Assembly (NCBI GenBank): GCA_029861795.1
Contig: JAOTYS010000070.1
Coordinates: 1-14,570 of the forward strand
Direction: 5' to 3'
Length of the DNA: 14,570 nt
Source: Gammaproteobacteria bacterium
GTDB taxonomy: Bacteria > Pseudomonadota > Gammaproteobacteria > Arenicellales > JAOTYS01
The notes below the pieces were generated by a model, which was given only the letters and a program-made list of their open reading frames with translations, was not told where the DNA came from and did no database searches. How positions within the stretch are numbered: position 1 is the first letter of the stretch; each line of letters starts with the position of its first letter. A program made the translations under genes and the position numbers. Shown here one piece after another: positions 1 to 6,282 of this stretch.

Positions 1-2
1 TG

Positions 3-38
3 AGGGGCCTCTCGGTGATCGCGGATAAGTGCCCATGA
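3..38 (+). CDS. 3' end of upstream gene, probably type III pantothenate kinase (partial)
   Basis: An open frame enters the window and ends with TGA at 36-38, reading RGLSVIADKCP. The stop overlaps the ATG of the next gene as ATGA. A short hydrophobic tail after an RGL motif would suit the C-terminus of CoaX (phosphorylation of pantothenate, first step of CoA synthesis), and birA-coaX-SPOR protein-tRNA cluster-tuf is a common gammaproteobacterial order. Only 11 residues are visible, so the identity rests on context and could be wrong. Confidence 0.4.
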   Translation, partial: RGLSVIADKCP

Positions 39-676
39 AGTGGGTGTTTGGCTCCCTGTTGGTGCTGAATGCGGCTTTGGTGCTTTGGGCGACTGGGCAT
101 CGGCAGGGGTCTGTTGACGGCATAGCCCAAAGCCTACCCGCAGTAAATCCGGCTGAGATGTTATTGCTGACGGAGAAGGTACTGCTAAGCCATAGCGAGA
201 CTGACAGTGCCACTTGTGTGCGTATCGGACCTTTTGCGCTCGAGCTCAATGCGGCCGTTGCGGCTAGTCGACTAGATGAATTGGGCATTTCCTACACCCG
301 TCGCGCCATAAACGCCCGCCACATTCGGGCCCATCGGGTCTACATAGGCCCTTTTCAAGACATGAATGCCGCCAATCAGGCCCTGCGGGAGCTTCAGTTC
401 CAGGAGGTCGAAGAGTATTATGTAATGAATGACGCAAATAGCCAGGTCGCTGTGTCGTTGGGCTTGTTTTCGCAACAAAACACCGCTGAACGTTATATTG
501 AAGAACTTGCATCCAAGAACGTGTCCGCTCACTCTCGCGTGGAGGATCTAACATTGGGCGCTAGTCATTGGCTAGAGTTGCACAGCACAGAATCACCTGC
601 CGCTTTACAGCAGCAACTTCGAACGGTCGATTGGGCAGAAGCCACGGCCGAGCTTCGAAATGCGCCATGTACCTGA
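35..676 (+). CDS. Membrane-anchored SPOR-domain protein
   Basis: A 213-residue protein with an N-terminal uncleaved-looking membrane segment (about residues 3-20, FGSLLVLNAALVLW) followed by a periplasmic region. From about residue 60 it shows the SPOR pattern: CVRIGPF, then an alanine-rich helix, then HRVYIGPF and a second helix, with a further degenerate unit (VAVSLGLFSQQNTAERY) after residue 140. SPOR domains bind peptidoglycan stripped of stem peptides, usually at the division septum. I chose ATG 35 because it forms an ATGA overlap with the upstream stop and has GGAT eight bases upstream; GTG at 29 is an in-frame alternative adding two residues. SPOR genes of this type often lie between coaX and the tRNA-tuf block, so it probably belongs to the upstream operon. 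The exact cellular role is not known from sequence. Confidence 0.85.
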   Translation: MKWVFGSLLVLNAALVLWATGHRQGSVDGIAQSLPAVNPAEMLLLTEKVLLSHSETDSATCVRIGPFALELNAAVAASRLDELGISYTRRAINARHIRAHRVYIGPFQDMNAANQALRELQFQEVEEYYVMNDANSQVAVSLGLFSQQNTAERYIEELASKNVSAHSRVEDLTLGASHWLELHSTESPAALQQQLRTVDWAEATAELRNAPCT

Positions 677-715
677 AGGAACCCTATGGGGCCGGGGTTG
701 ATTGGTCGCTGCCGA

Positions 716-744
716 TTGCTCAGTTCCAAGACTTTCCCTACAAT
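716..744 (+). promoter_or_regulatory. Sigma-70 promoter of the tRNA-tuf transcript
   Basis: TTGCTC (716-721), a 17-bp spacer and TACAAT (739-744), followed by a GC-rich discriminator (GCGGCTGCGCG). That discriminator is typical of stable-RNA promoters under stringent control. Predicted start is near 751, giving a leader of about 13 nt before the first tRNA-Thr. It lies in the 87-bp gap after the SPOR gene, where nothing else is visible. Confidence 0.65.
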
Positions 745-763
745 GCGGCTGCGCGTTTCACGG

Positions 764-1166
764 GCCCGCATAGCTCAGTTGGTAGAGCAGCTGATTTGTA
801 AGATATTGCACCTTGCCGGGGAAACCCGCACAAGTGGAGGCGGCTAAAACGGGGAAACCTTTGGCATGGCAATCCCGTGCTACTGAGAGATGCGAAAATG
901 GAGCGGAGTCGATCTTTGCTTAACATTGTTAGCTGAATGTGTGCAGAATCCTTCCGACCCCATAATTTGCCGCATTTCTCGGAGTGTAGAGACTTTACAC
1001 CGCCCGCCTAACCAGTCATGAGTCGAGCAATTAGCGTTTCGTTGCGACCCCTCTGCATGGCGAAGAGAAAGTCCAGACCCCAAACGAGCGTGTTATGCCT
1101 CGGCTGCGAAAGCAGTAGCGGGTATGAATCAGCAGGCCGGGGGTTCGAATCCCTCTGCGGGCTCCA
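764..1166 (+). tRNA. thrU: tRNA-Thr(TGT), interrupted by a group I intron
   Basis: Exon 1 is 764-799 and exon 2 is 1127-1166; joined they give a 76-nt tRNA with encoded CCA. Acceptor GCCCGCA pairs with TGCGGGC, D arm GCTC/GAGC, anticodon stem GCTGA/TCAGC with loop TTTGTAA (anticodon TGT), variable loop AGGCC, and T arm GGGGG/CCCTC with TTCGAAT. The gene is broken after position 36, the third anticodon base, by 327 nt. Neither half folds as a tRNA alone and the halves match perfectly at the anticodon stem, so this is an intact gene with an intron and not a pseudogene. It occupies the thrU position of the E. coli thrU-tyrU-glyT-thrT-tufB cluster. The product should read ACA and ACG. A scanner without intron handling will miss it or report a fragment. 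The gene symbol is by position. Confidence 0.93.
800..1126 (+). ncRNA. Group I self-splicing intron (IC3-like) in tRNA-Thr
   Basis: A 327-nt intron without a convincing ORF. Exon 1 ends in U (799) and the intron ends in G (1126), as group I splicing requires. P1: guide GCA (808-810) pairs with exon UGU, with a U-G wobble at the splice site. P10: ATT (805-807) pairs with exon 2 AAT. P2: CTTG/CAAG and CGGG/CCCG capped by GAAA (821-824). P3: GGCGG (839-843)/CCGCC (1000-1004). P4: ACGGG (849-853)/CCCGT (874-878) with GAAA and CAA joining segments. P6: GAGA..ATGCG (885-894)/CGCAT..TCTC (971-980) with a long extension. P7: GACTTT (991-996)/AAAGTC (1068-1073), inside GTGTAGAGACT and AAAGTCCAGA, which resemble the conserved R and S elements. 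P8 includes GCAA (1027-1030)/TTGC (1042-1045). P9: CTGC-GAAA-GCAG (1104-1115). From memory, the P2, P4-P5 and P7 stretches closely resemble the Azoarcus tRNA-Ile(CAU) intron, which has the same insertion point after base 36. Self-splicing in vitro is not shown by sequence. Confidence 0.92.
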
Positions 1167-1261
1167 TTGCGATGAAATCAGTGGTTAGCTGAGTATCCGA
1201 CCTAGAATTTTAGGCGCTCCATTCGCCGTATCGAATGCGTTGGATATGTGAGAGTGGGTCA

Positions 1262-1299
1262 AATTATCATTGACAGATCACGGGAACCATCTGATAATT
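1262..1299 (+). promoter_or_regulatory. Near-consensus promoter with inverted repeat before tRNA-Tyr
   Basis: TTGACA (1270-1275), exactly 17 bp, then GATAAT (1293-1298): a perfect -35 and a 5/6 -10. The predicted start is near 1305, about 11 nt before tRNA-Tyr. An 8-bp perfect inverted repeat, AATTATCA (1262-1269) and TGATAATT (1292-1299), brackets the promoter with its right arm covering the -10; AGAT (1275-1278) and ATCT (1289-1292) form a further inner pair. The repeat could be an operator or chance. The site lies in the 149-bp spacer 1167-1315, in which I see nothing else. Confidence 0.6.
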
Positions 1300-1315
1300 A
1301 ACTGTTTATTTGCTG

Positions 1316-1400
1316 GGAGGGGTTCCCGAGCGGTCAAAGGGGGCAGACTGTAAATCTGTTGGCTCAGCCTTCGGAGGTTCGAATCCTCCCCCCTCCACCA
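1316..1400 (+). tRNA. tyrU: tRNA-Tyr(GTA)
   Basis: An 85-nt class II tRNA with encoded CCA. Acceptor GGAGGGG pairs with CCCCTCC, the anticodon is GTA at 1350-1352 in loop CTGTAAA, and the long variable arm (GGCTCAGCCTTC) and T loop TTCGAAT are clear. It is second in the cluster, as tyrU is in E. coli. The gene symbol is by position. Confidence 0.96.
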
Positions 1401-1507
1401 TCCGAGGCTTGGATGGGGAGGCTCCGGGCAATCGAAGGTCTGAGTCGCTGTCGGCTCCCAGTAATGGTTGGGTGTGGTGATTGGGAAAGCATCGGTAGTC
1501 GATTTGA

Positions 1508-1536
1508 GTGACTGACGATGATCTAACTTCTACTAT
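1508..1536 (+). promoter_or_regulatory. Candidate weak promoter before tRNA-Gly
   Basis: GTGACT (1508-1513), 17 bp, TACTAT (1531-1536), then CGCGCC, a GC-rich discriminator as in stable-RNA promoters. Each hexamer matches consensus at only 4 of 6 positions, so this is tentative. The predicted start coincides with the 15-nt leader repeat at 1543. The rest of the 156-bp spacer 1401-1556 shows only a weak imperfect GGGAG/CTCCC pairing. Confidence 0.3.
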
Positions 1537-1542
1537 CGCGCC

Positions 1543-1556
1543 TCTAGTATTTAGAT

Positions 1557-1557
<1 letters not shown>
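1543..1557 (+). repeat. Leader repeat copy 1 (before tRNA-Gly)
   Basis: TCTAGTATTTAGATG runs directly into the first base of tRNA-Gly. It differs at one base from the copy at 1786-1800, which abuts tRNA-Thr(GGT) in the same way. TCTA and TAGA can pair as a small hairpin. It may be a processing signal for the tRNA 5' end or a remnant of a local duplication. Confidence 0.6.
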
Positions 1558-1630
<73 letters not shown>

Positions 1631-1637
1631 GCTAACG

Positions 1638-1714
1638 AAAATGGGGCCGGAGTCAATTTTGAGCGGAATTGTTAAGTCACTGTACGGTAAAGGTCGACCC
1701 CGACCCCATTTTTT
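1638..1714. repeat. REP-like imperfect inverted repeat in tRNA spacer
   Basis: Left arm AAAATGGGGCCGGAGTC (1638-1654) and right arm GACCCCGACCCCATTTT (1696-1712) are complementary at 15 of 17 positions across a 41-nt centre, and the right arm continues into a run of T to 1714. The AATGGGGtcgGaGTC type of motif resembles repetitive extragenic palindromes spread through many gammaproteobacterial genomes; that is recall, not a search. As RNA it would form a long hairpin ending in U residues and could also act as a terminator or processing site between tRNA-Gly and tRNA-Thr(GGT). It is the only clear feature in the 169-bp spacer apart from the leader repeat. Confidence 0.6.
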
Positions 1715-1785
1715 CGGTGTTCCCAACAACAATCGAGTAAGTGCTGAGTGTCATTAACTTCTTCATATGAAACTAGTCTCTAGTT

Positions 1786-1799
1786 TCTAGTGTTTAGAT

Positions 1800-1800
<1 letters not shown>
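1786..1800 (+). repeat. Leader repeat copy 2 (before tRNA-Thr GGT)
   Basis: TCTAGTGTTTAGATG ends on the first base of tRNA-Thr(GGT) and matches the copy at 1543-1557 in 14 of 15 bases. It follows further CTAGT-like units (CTAGTCTCTAGTTTCTAGTG, 1773-1792), so the leader here looks internally repeated. Confidence 0.6.
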
Positions 1801-1875
<75 letters not shown>

Positions 1876-1926
1876 GTAAGTCGAATGGATATTCTGCCAC
1901 TAGCAAAAAATAAGTGAGGTCTGATC

Positions 1927-3117
1927 GTGTCCAAGGCGAAATTTGAGCGAACGAAGCCGCATGTCAATGTTGGGACGATAGGTCATGTAGATCATGGGAA
2001 GACGACGTTAACGGCGGCGATGACGAAGGTGTTATCGGCGAGGTATGGAGGGGAGGCGAAGGGATTTGATGAGATAGACAATGCGCCGGAGGAGAGGGAG
2101 CGAGGGATAACGATAGCGACGGCGCATGTAGAGTATGAGACGGAGGCACGGCATTATGCGCATGTAGATTGTCCGGGTCATGCGGATTATGTAAAGAACA
2201 TGATTACGGGGGCGGCGCAGATGGATGGAGCGATATTGGTGGTGAGTGCGGCGGATGGGCCGATGCCGCAGACGAGGGAGCATATATTATTAGCGAGGCA
2301 GGTAGGGGTTCCGTATATTGTGGTGTATTTAAACAAGGCGGACATGGTAGATGATGAGGAGTTATTGGAGTTAGTGGAGATGGAGGTGAGGGAGTTATTG
2401 GACAAGTATGAGTTTCCTGGTGATGAGACGCCGATAATTGTGGGCAGTGCGTTGAAGGCGTTGGAGGGAGATGAAGGGGAGCAAGGGGTAGGGTCGATAG
2501 AGAAGTTAGCGAGTGCGTTGGACAGTTATATACCGGAGCCTGAGCGGGCGGTGGATGGGGCGTTTTTGATGCCGGTGGAGGATGTATTTTCGATATCTGG
2601 TCGGGGGACGGTAGCGACGGGGCGAGTGGAGAGGGGGATTATCAAGGTAGGGGAGGAAGTGGAGATAGTGGGGATCAAGGAGACGGAGAAGACGACGGTG
2701 ACTGGAGTGGAGATGTTTAGGAAGTTATTGGATCAGGGGCAAGCGGGGGACAATGTAGGGGTATTGTTGAGGGGGACGAAGCGAGAGGATATTGAGCGTG
2801 GACAGGTGTTAGCGAAGCCGAAGAGTATAACGCCGCACACGAAGTTTGAGTCGGAGGTATATGTATTGAGCAAGGAGGAGGGGGGGCGCCACACGCCGTT
2901 TTTTAATGGATATAGGCCGCAGTTTTATTTTAGGACGACGGATGTAACGGGCAGTGTGGATTTACCGGAAGGGGTAGAGATGGTGATGCCGGGGGACAAT
3001 GTGAAGGTAGTAGTGAGTTTAATCAATCCGATAGCGATGGAGGAGGGGTTAAGGTTTGCGGTGAGGGAAGGGGGAAGGACGGTAGGAGCTGGGGTGGTAA
3101 CAAAGATTATTGCATGA
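1927..3117 (+). CDS. tuf: Translation elongation factor Tu
   Basis: EF-Tu, the GTPase that brings aminoacyl-tRNA to the ribosomal A site. It has 396 residues, about the family length. The GTPase motifs are intact: GHVDHGKT (19-26), switch I Thr62, DCPGH (81-85) and NKAD (136-139, in place of the E. coli NKCD), followed by the two beta-barrel domains. It starts at GTG with GAGG six to seven bases upstream. The protein is ordinary but the DNA is not: by hand count all 25 Leu codons are TTA/TTG, 13 of 22 Arg are AGG, 25 of 27 Thr are ACG, about 36 of 42 Gly are GGR, and Ile is mostly ATA. The sense strand is purine-rich with many GGAGG-like strings. This is the reverse of the usual codon choice in a very highly expressed gene, and the neighbouring rpsJ does not share it. 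It lies downstream of the tRNA cluster and directly upstream of rpsJ, so it combines the tufB and tufA contexts. Confidence 0.98.
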   Translation: MSKAKFERTKPHVNVGTIGHVDHGKTTLTAAMTKVLSARYGGEAKGFDEIDNAPEERERGITIATAHVEYETEARHYAHVDCPGHADYVKNMITGAAQMDGAILVVSAADGPMPQTREHILLARQVGVPYIVVYLNKADMVDDEELLELVEMEVRELLDKYEFPGDETPIIVGSALKALEGDEGEQGVGSIEKLASALDSYIPEPERAVDGAFLMPVEDVFSISGRGTVATGRVERGIIKVGEEVEIVGIKETEKTTVTGVEMFRKLLDQGQAGDNVGVLLRGTKREDIERGQVLAKPKSITPHTKFESEVYVLSKEEGGRHTPFFNGYRPQFYFRTTDVTGSVDLPEGVEMVMPGDNVKVVVSLINPIAMEEGLRFAVREGGRTVGAGVVTKIIA

Positions 3118-3143
3118 GTGTTGGTGCCACACACATACGAATT

Positions 3144-3162
3144 CATCAATGGAAACTTGATG
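3144..3162 (+). promoter_or_regulatory. Small hairpin over the rpsJ ribosome-binding region
   Basis: CATCAA (3144-3149) and TTGATG (3157-3162) are perfectly complementary around the loop TGGAAAC, and the stem ends four bases before the rpsJ GTG. The only Shine-Dalgarno-like bases (GGAA) lie in the loop. It could modulate rpsJ translation. The whole tuf-rpsJ gap is 49 nt, too short for the long L4-responsive S10 leader known in E. coli. Confidence 0.4.
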
Positions 3163-3166
3163 CAAA

Positions 3167-3484
3167 GTGAAAGTTGACGGTCAAAAAATACGGATCCGTT
3201 TGACAGCATTCGACCATCGAATGATCGATCACTCGGCCCAGGAGATCGTGGAGACCGCTAAACGTACGGGTGCATTGGTGCGTGGACCGATTCCGTTACC
3301 GACTAAGATGGAACGCTACACGCTCCTGAGATCTCCCCACACCGACAAGAAATCGAGAGATCAATTTGAGATTCGAACCCATAAACGCATCATGGACATC
3401 GTCGAGCCGACTGACAAGACTGTTGATGCACTGATGAAGCTAGATCTGGCTGCAGGTGTAGATGTCGAAATCAAGCTTAATTGA
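3167..3484 (+). CDS. rpsJ: 30S ribosomal protein S10
   Basis: First gene of the S10 operon; S10 is a 30S head protein that also serves as NusE in antitermination. It has 105 residues against 103 in E. coli, with family strings [30 protein letters not shown] and [19 protein letters not shown]. It starts at GTG; no in-frame ATG exists near the N-terminus. The Shine-Dalgarno is weak (GGAA in a hairpin loop). It follows tuf by 49 nt with no obvious promoter, so it is probably read from the tRNA-tuf transcript. Six of its nine Leu codons are CTN, in contrast to tuf. Confidence 0.97.
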   Translation: MKVDGQKIRIRLTAFDHRMIDHSAQEIVETAKRTGALVRGPIPLPTKMERYTLLRSPHTDKKSRDQFEIRTHKRIMDIVEPTDKTVDALMKLDLAAGVDVEIKLN

Positions 3485-3571
3485 GTAAACGTAGACGCGG
3501 CGACTTTGTTCGCACAAATATAGGCAGGCATTTTTTTCCACTTCTGACGACTAAACGCATTGACGAAGAAT

Positions 3572-4219
3572 ATGGCACTGGGCTTGATCGGGAGAAAAAT
3601 TGGTATGAGCCGGATCTTCGATGAAGACGGGCGCTCTACACCTGTGACCATCGTCCAGGTGCAACCTAATAGAGTCACCCAGGTTAAGACTGTCGATAAG
3701 GACGGATACGCGGCGCTGCAAATCACCACCGGAAATCGTCGCCCGAGCCGGGTAATCAAGCCGATGGCAGGTCACTATGCAAAGGCTGGTGTGGAGCCGG
3801 GTGTTGGCCTGTGGGAGTTTCGTTTGAATCCGGAACAGGCGGCAGAATATCAGCTCGGCTCAGAGCTCAATGTTAGTCTATTTGAGGCGGGCGCCAAGGT
3901 CGATGTGCAGGGCACTACCATTGGCAAAGGGTTCGCAGGGGTGATGAAGAGGCATGGCTTCGGTGGCGGTCGCGATTCTCACGGCAACTCTAAGGCCCAT
4001 CGCAAGGCCGGGTCCATAGGGCAGAACCAAGACCCGGGAAGGGTTTTTCCTGGCAAGAAGATGGCTGGGCAAATGGGCTCGGCACATCAGTCGCAACAGG
4101 CCCTGGAAGTGGCGGCAGTTGACGCTGAGCGCAATCTGATCTTGATAAGAGGTTCGATACCCGGTGCGCGCGGGTCGGATGTGGTCATCAAGCCGTCGGT
4201 TAAATCGACAGGCAACTGA
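3572..4219 (+). CDS. rplC: 50S ribosomal protein L3
   Basis: L3 is an early-assembly 50S protein near the peptidyl transferase centre. The product has 215 residues (E. coli 209) beginning [16 protein letters not shown]. The loop with [18 protein letters not shown], including the glutamine that is methylated by PrmB in E. coli, and [15 protein letters not shown] are present. ATG 3572 is preferred because it gives the usual family N-terminus; an upstream TTG at 3560 would add four residues. The 87-nt gap after rpsJ holds a small hairpin TTTGT-TCGC-ACAAA (3505-3518) and a T7 run (3531-3537) that are not adjacent, so I do not call a terminator. Confidence 0.97.
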   Translation: MALGLIGRKIGMSRIFDEDGRSTPVTIVQVQPNRVTQVKTVDKDGYAALQITTGNRRPSRVIKPMAGHYAKAGVEPGVGLWEFRLNPEQAAEYQLGSELNVSLFEAGAKVDVQGTTIGKGFAGVMKRHGFGGGRDSHGNSKAHRKAGSIGQNQDPGRVFPGKKMAGQMGSAHQSQQALEVAAVDAERNLILIRGSIPGARGSDVVIKPSVKSTGN

Positions 4220-4234
4220 CGTGGGTAACGACTA

Positions 4235-4855
4235 GTGGACCTTAGGGTACATGGAACGGATGGCAGCAAATCGGCAAAGTCCTTGACCGTCGCCGAAAGT
4301 GCTTTCGGTGCTACGTTCAATGAGCCGCTGGTGCACCAGGCGGTAGTTTGCTATCAGGCGAAGGCCCGAGCTGGTACACGTGCTCAAAAGAACCGGTCAG
4401 CGGTTCGCGGAGGCGGTGAGAAGCCATGGCGGCAGAAGGGTACAGGTCGCGCCCGGGCGGGCACTATTCGCAGTCCGCTATGGCGGGGCGGTGGTAAGGT
4501 GTTCCCCGCGATGCCGCGAGACTTTTCGCAGAAAATCAATAAGAAAATGTTCCGTGGTGCGATGCGTTGCATTATTTCTGAACTTATTCGCCAGGAGCGA
4601 CTGGTGCTAGTGGACGAATTGGCAATCGAATCGCACAAGACCAAGCAATTGCTGGCGAGATTAAACGGATTGACGGGTAACGATGTTTTGATTGTGGTAG
4701 AGAAAGTGGATGACAACTTGAAACTCGCAACGCGAAATCTGCCCAAGGTGGATACGTGTTCGGCGAGGACATTGGATCCCGTCGATTTAATAGGTCACGA
4801 GAAAGTGTTGATAACCGTCGCCGCGATCAAACAGGTGGAGCAGGTTCTGCAATGA
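4235..4855 (+). CDS. rplD: 50S ribosomal protein L4
   Basis: L4 lines the 50S exit tunnel; in E. coli it also represses its own operon through the S10 leader and binds RNase E. It has 206 residues (E. coli 201), with the tunnel loop [19 protein letters not shown] and the segments NKKMFRGAM and [13 protein letters not shown]. The start is GTG with a few additional residues (about 8-14) relative to E. coli. The stop overlaps the rplW start as ATGA. The E. coli-type target leader for L4 feedback is not visible before rpsJ here. Confidence 0.97.
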   Translation: MDLRVHGTDGSKSAKSLTVAESAFGATFNEPLVHQAVVCYQAKARAGTRAQKNRSAVRGGGEKPWRQKGTGRARAGTIRSPLWRGGGKVFPAMPRDFSQKINKKMFRGAMRCIISELIRQERLVLVDELAIESHKTKQLLARLNGLTGNDVLIVVEKVDDNLKLATRNLPKVDTCSARTLDPVDLIGHEKVLITVAAIKQVEQVLQ

Positions 4856-5148
4856 AGGATGAGAGGTTATACCAAGTCCTGCTGGCTCCTCATGTCTCTG
4901 AAAAGGGCACACTGCTTGCAGATAAGCATAAACAGTTTGTTTTTAAAGTACTGGATAAAGCCACTAAACCAGAAATCAAACGCGCGGTGGAAACCGCGTT
5001 CAAGGTTGAGGTCGAATCGGTACAGCTACTTAATGTTCGCGGCAAGATGAAACGTTCGGGTCGCACACCGGGTAAACGCAAGAACTGGAAGAAGGCTTAT
5101 GTTCAGCTAAAGCCAGGTCACGACATCGATTTCGTTGGCGGTGGGTGA
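4852..5148 (+). CDS. rplW: 50S ribosomal protein L23
   Basis: L23 sits at the tunnel exit and is a docking point for trigger factor and SRP. It has 98 residues (E. coli 100): [11 protein letters not shown] at the N-terminus, the extended loop [20 protein letters not shown], and the end DIDFVGGG. The ATG at 4852 overlaps the rplD stop (ATGA). The frame stays open upstream to 4756, but that part lies inside rplD and does not look like L23. Confidence 0.97.
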   Translation: MKDERLYQVLLAPHVSEKGTLLADKHKQFVFKVLDKATKPEIKRAVETAFKVEVESVQLLNVRGKMKRSGRTPGKRKNWKKAYVQLKPGHDIDFVGGG

Positions 5149-5173
5149 GAGCGAGCCGGAGCAATAGAGCGAA

Positions 5174-5998
5174 ATGGCATTAGTAAAACTGAAACCGACT
5201 TCCCCCGGTAGGAGGGGCACGGTCAAGGTAGTGACACCAGGCTTGCACCGTGGGAACCCCGTCCCCTCGTTGGTGCAGCCCAAACGTGCAATTGATGGTC
5301 GCAACAACGTCGGGCGAATTACCGTGCGGCACAGAGGGGGGGGCCATAAGCGTCACTATAGAATCATTGACTTTAAGAGAGATAAAGATGGGGTACCTGG
5401 GAAGATTGAGCGCTTTGAGTACGATCCCAATCGCAGCGCGCATATTGCACTGATACTTTATGCTGATGGTGAACGCCGCTATATTCCTGCGCCAAGGGGT
5501 CTGGATATCGGTGCTCAGATCGTATCTGGAATGGGCGCACCGATCGCTCCGGGCAACGTGTTGCCTTTAAGGAACATTCCCGTGGGCACGCAGATTCACT
5601 GTGTAGAGTTGAAGCCCGGGAAGGGCGCGCAGTTGGCGCGGGCCGCTGGGGTCAGCGTGCAATATGTCGGACGGGAAGACCGTTACGCTCAGCTCCGTTT
5701 GCGCTCCGGCGAGATGAGAAAAGTACATTTGGACTGTCGCGCCACCATTGGTGAGGTCGGCAATCCTGAGCACTCCTTGCGTAAGCTCGGAAAAGCGGGC
5801 GCCAAGCGGTGGCGAGGTATTCGACCGACGGTGCGTGGTGTGGCGATGAATCCGGCCGACCATCCCCACGGTGGCGGCGAAGGGAGGACTTCTGGAGGCC
5901 GAGATCCGGTTTCTCCCTGGGGCGTCCCGACCAAGGGCTACCGCACTAGGCGCAACAAGCGAACCGCGTCCATGGTTATTCGTAGACGCAAGCGATAG
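5174..5998 (+). CDS. rplB: 50S ribosomal protein L2
   Basis: L2 is needed for subunit association and peptidyl transferase activity. It has 274 residues (E. coli 273). The start [17 protein letters not shown], the core [21 protein letters not shown] and the conserved [14 protein letters not shown] with its functional histidine near the C-terminus are all intact, ending VIRRRKR. GGAG lies at 5158-5161, 12 bases before the ATG. The rpsS Shine-Dalgarno overlaps the rplB stop. Confidence 0.98.
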   Translation: MALVKLKPTSPGRRGTVKVVTPGLHRGNPVPSLVQPKRAIDGRNNVGRITVRHRGGGHKRHYRIIDFKRDKDGVPGKIERFEYDPNRSAHIALILYADGERRYIPAPRGLDIGAQIVSGMGAPIAPGNVLPLRNIPVGTQIHCVELKPGKGAQLARAAGVSVQYVGREDRYAQLRLRSGEMRKVHLDCRATIGEVGNPEHSLRKLGKAGAKRWRGIRPTVRGVAMNPADHPHGGGEGRTSGGRDPVSPWGVPTKGYRTRRNKRTASMVIRRRKR

Positions 5999-6009
5999 AG
6001 GACTCGGTC

Positions 6010-6282
6010 ATGCCCCGATCTGTTAAGAAAGGACCGTTTGTCGACTATCACCTGTGGGCAAAGGTGGAGAAGGCGCAAGAAGAGGGAAGTAGACGTCCGA
6101 TCAAGACTTGGTCGCGTCGTTCCACGGTTATGCCTGAGTTTGTGGGCCTTACCATCGCGATCCATAACGGTCGTCAGCATGTCCCAATACTGATTAGCGA
6201 GAATATGGTGGGTCATAAGTTGGGAGAATTTGCGCCGACGCGCACGTTTAGAGGGCACGTTGGCGATAAGAAGGCGAAGTGA
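6010..6282 (+). CDS. rpsS: 30S ribosomal protein S19
   Basis: S19 forms part of the 30S head with S13 and contacts the A-site finger. It has 90 residues (E. coli 92): [40 protein letters not shown] and [29 protein letters not shown] (5998-6001) is eight bases upstream of ATG. The stop TGA overlaps the GTG of rplV as GTGA. Confidence 0.98.
   Translation: MPRSVKKGPFVDYHLWAKVEKAQEEGSRRPIKTWSRRSTVMPEFVGLTIAIHNGRQHVPILISENMVGHKLGEFAPTRTFRGHVGDKKAK

Noticed and set aside
764..799. Truncated tRNA or tRNA pseudogene
   Set aside because: The missing half is found at 1127-1166 with perfect anticodon-stem and acceptor complementarity, and the insert has group I structure.
738..1083. Short minus-strand reading frames across the intron as a possible homing endonuclease or maturase
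   Set aside because: They are about 60-70 codons, on the wrong strand, lack LAGLIDADG, GIY-YIG or HNH motifs, and cover conserved ribozyme core elements.
1964..2405. Several overlapping minus-strand frames inside tuf
   Set aside because: They result from the purine-rich sense strand, whose complement is low-complexity Ser/Pro/Arg-rich translation without domain features.
1927..3117. tuf as a foreign, laterally acquired paralogue
   Set aside because: Not excluded, but the protein is a standard proteobacterial EF-Tu in its native position, and the odd pattern is synonymous; I therefore treat it as recoding and leave the origin open.
3505..3537. Rho-independent terminator between rpsJ and rplC
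   Set aside because: The hairpin has only 5 AT-rich pairs and is separated from the T7 run by 12 bases; a terminator inside the S10 operon is also unlikely.
4756..4851. Extended N-terminus for L23
   Set aside because: It overlaps the 3' end of rplD in another frame; the ATGA overlap at 4852 gives the normal L23 start.
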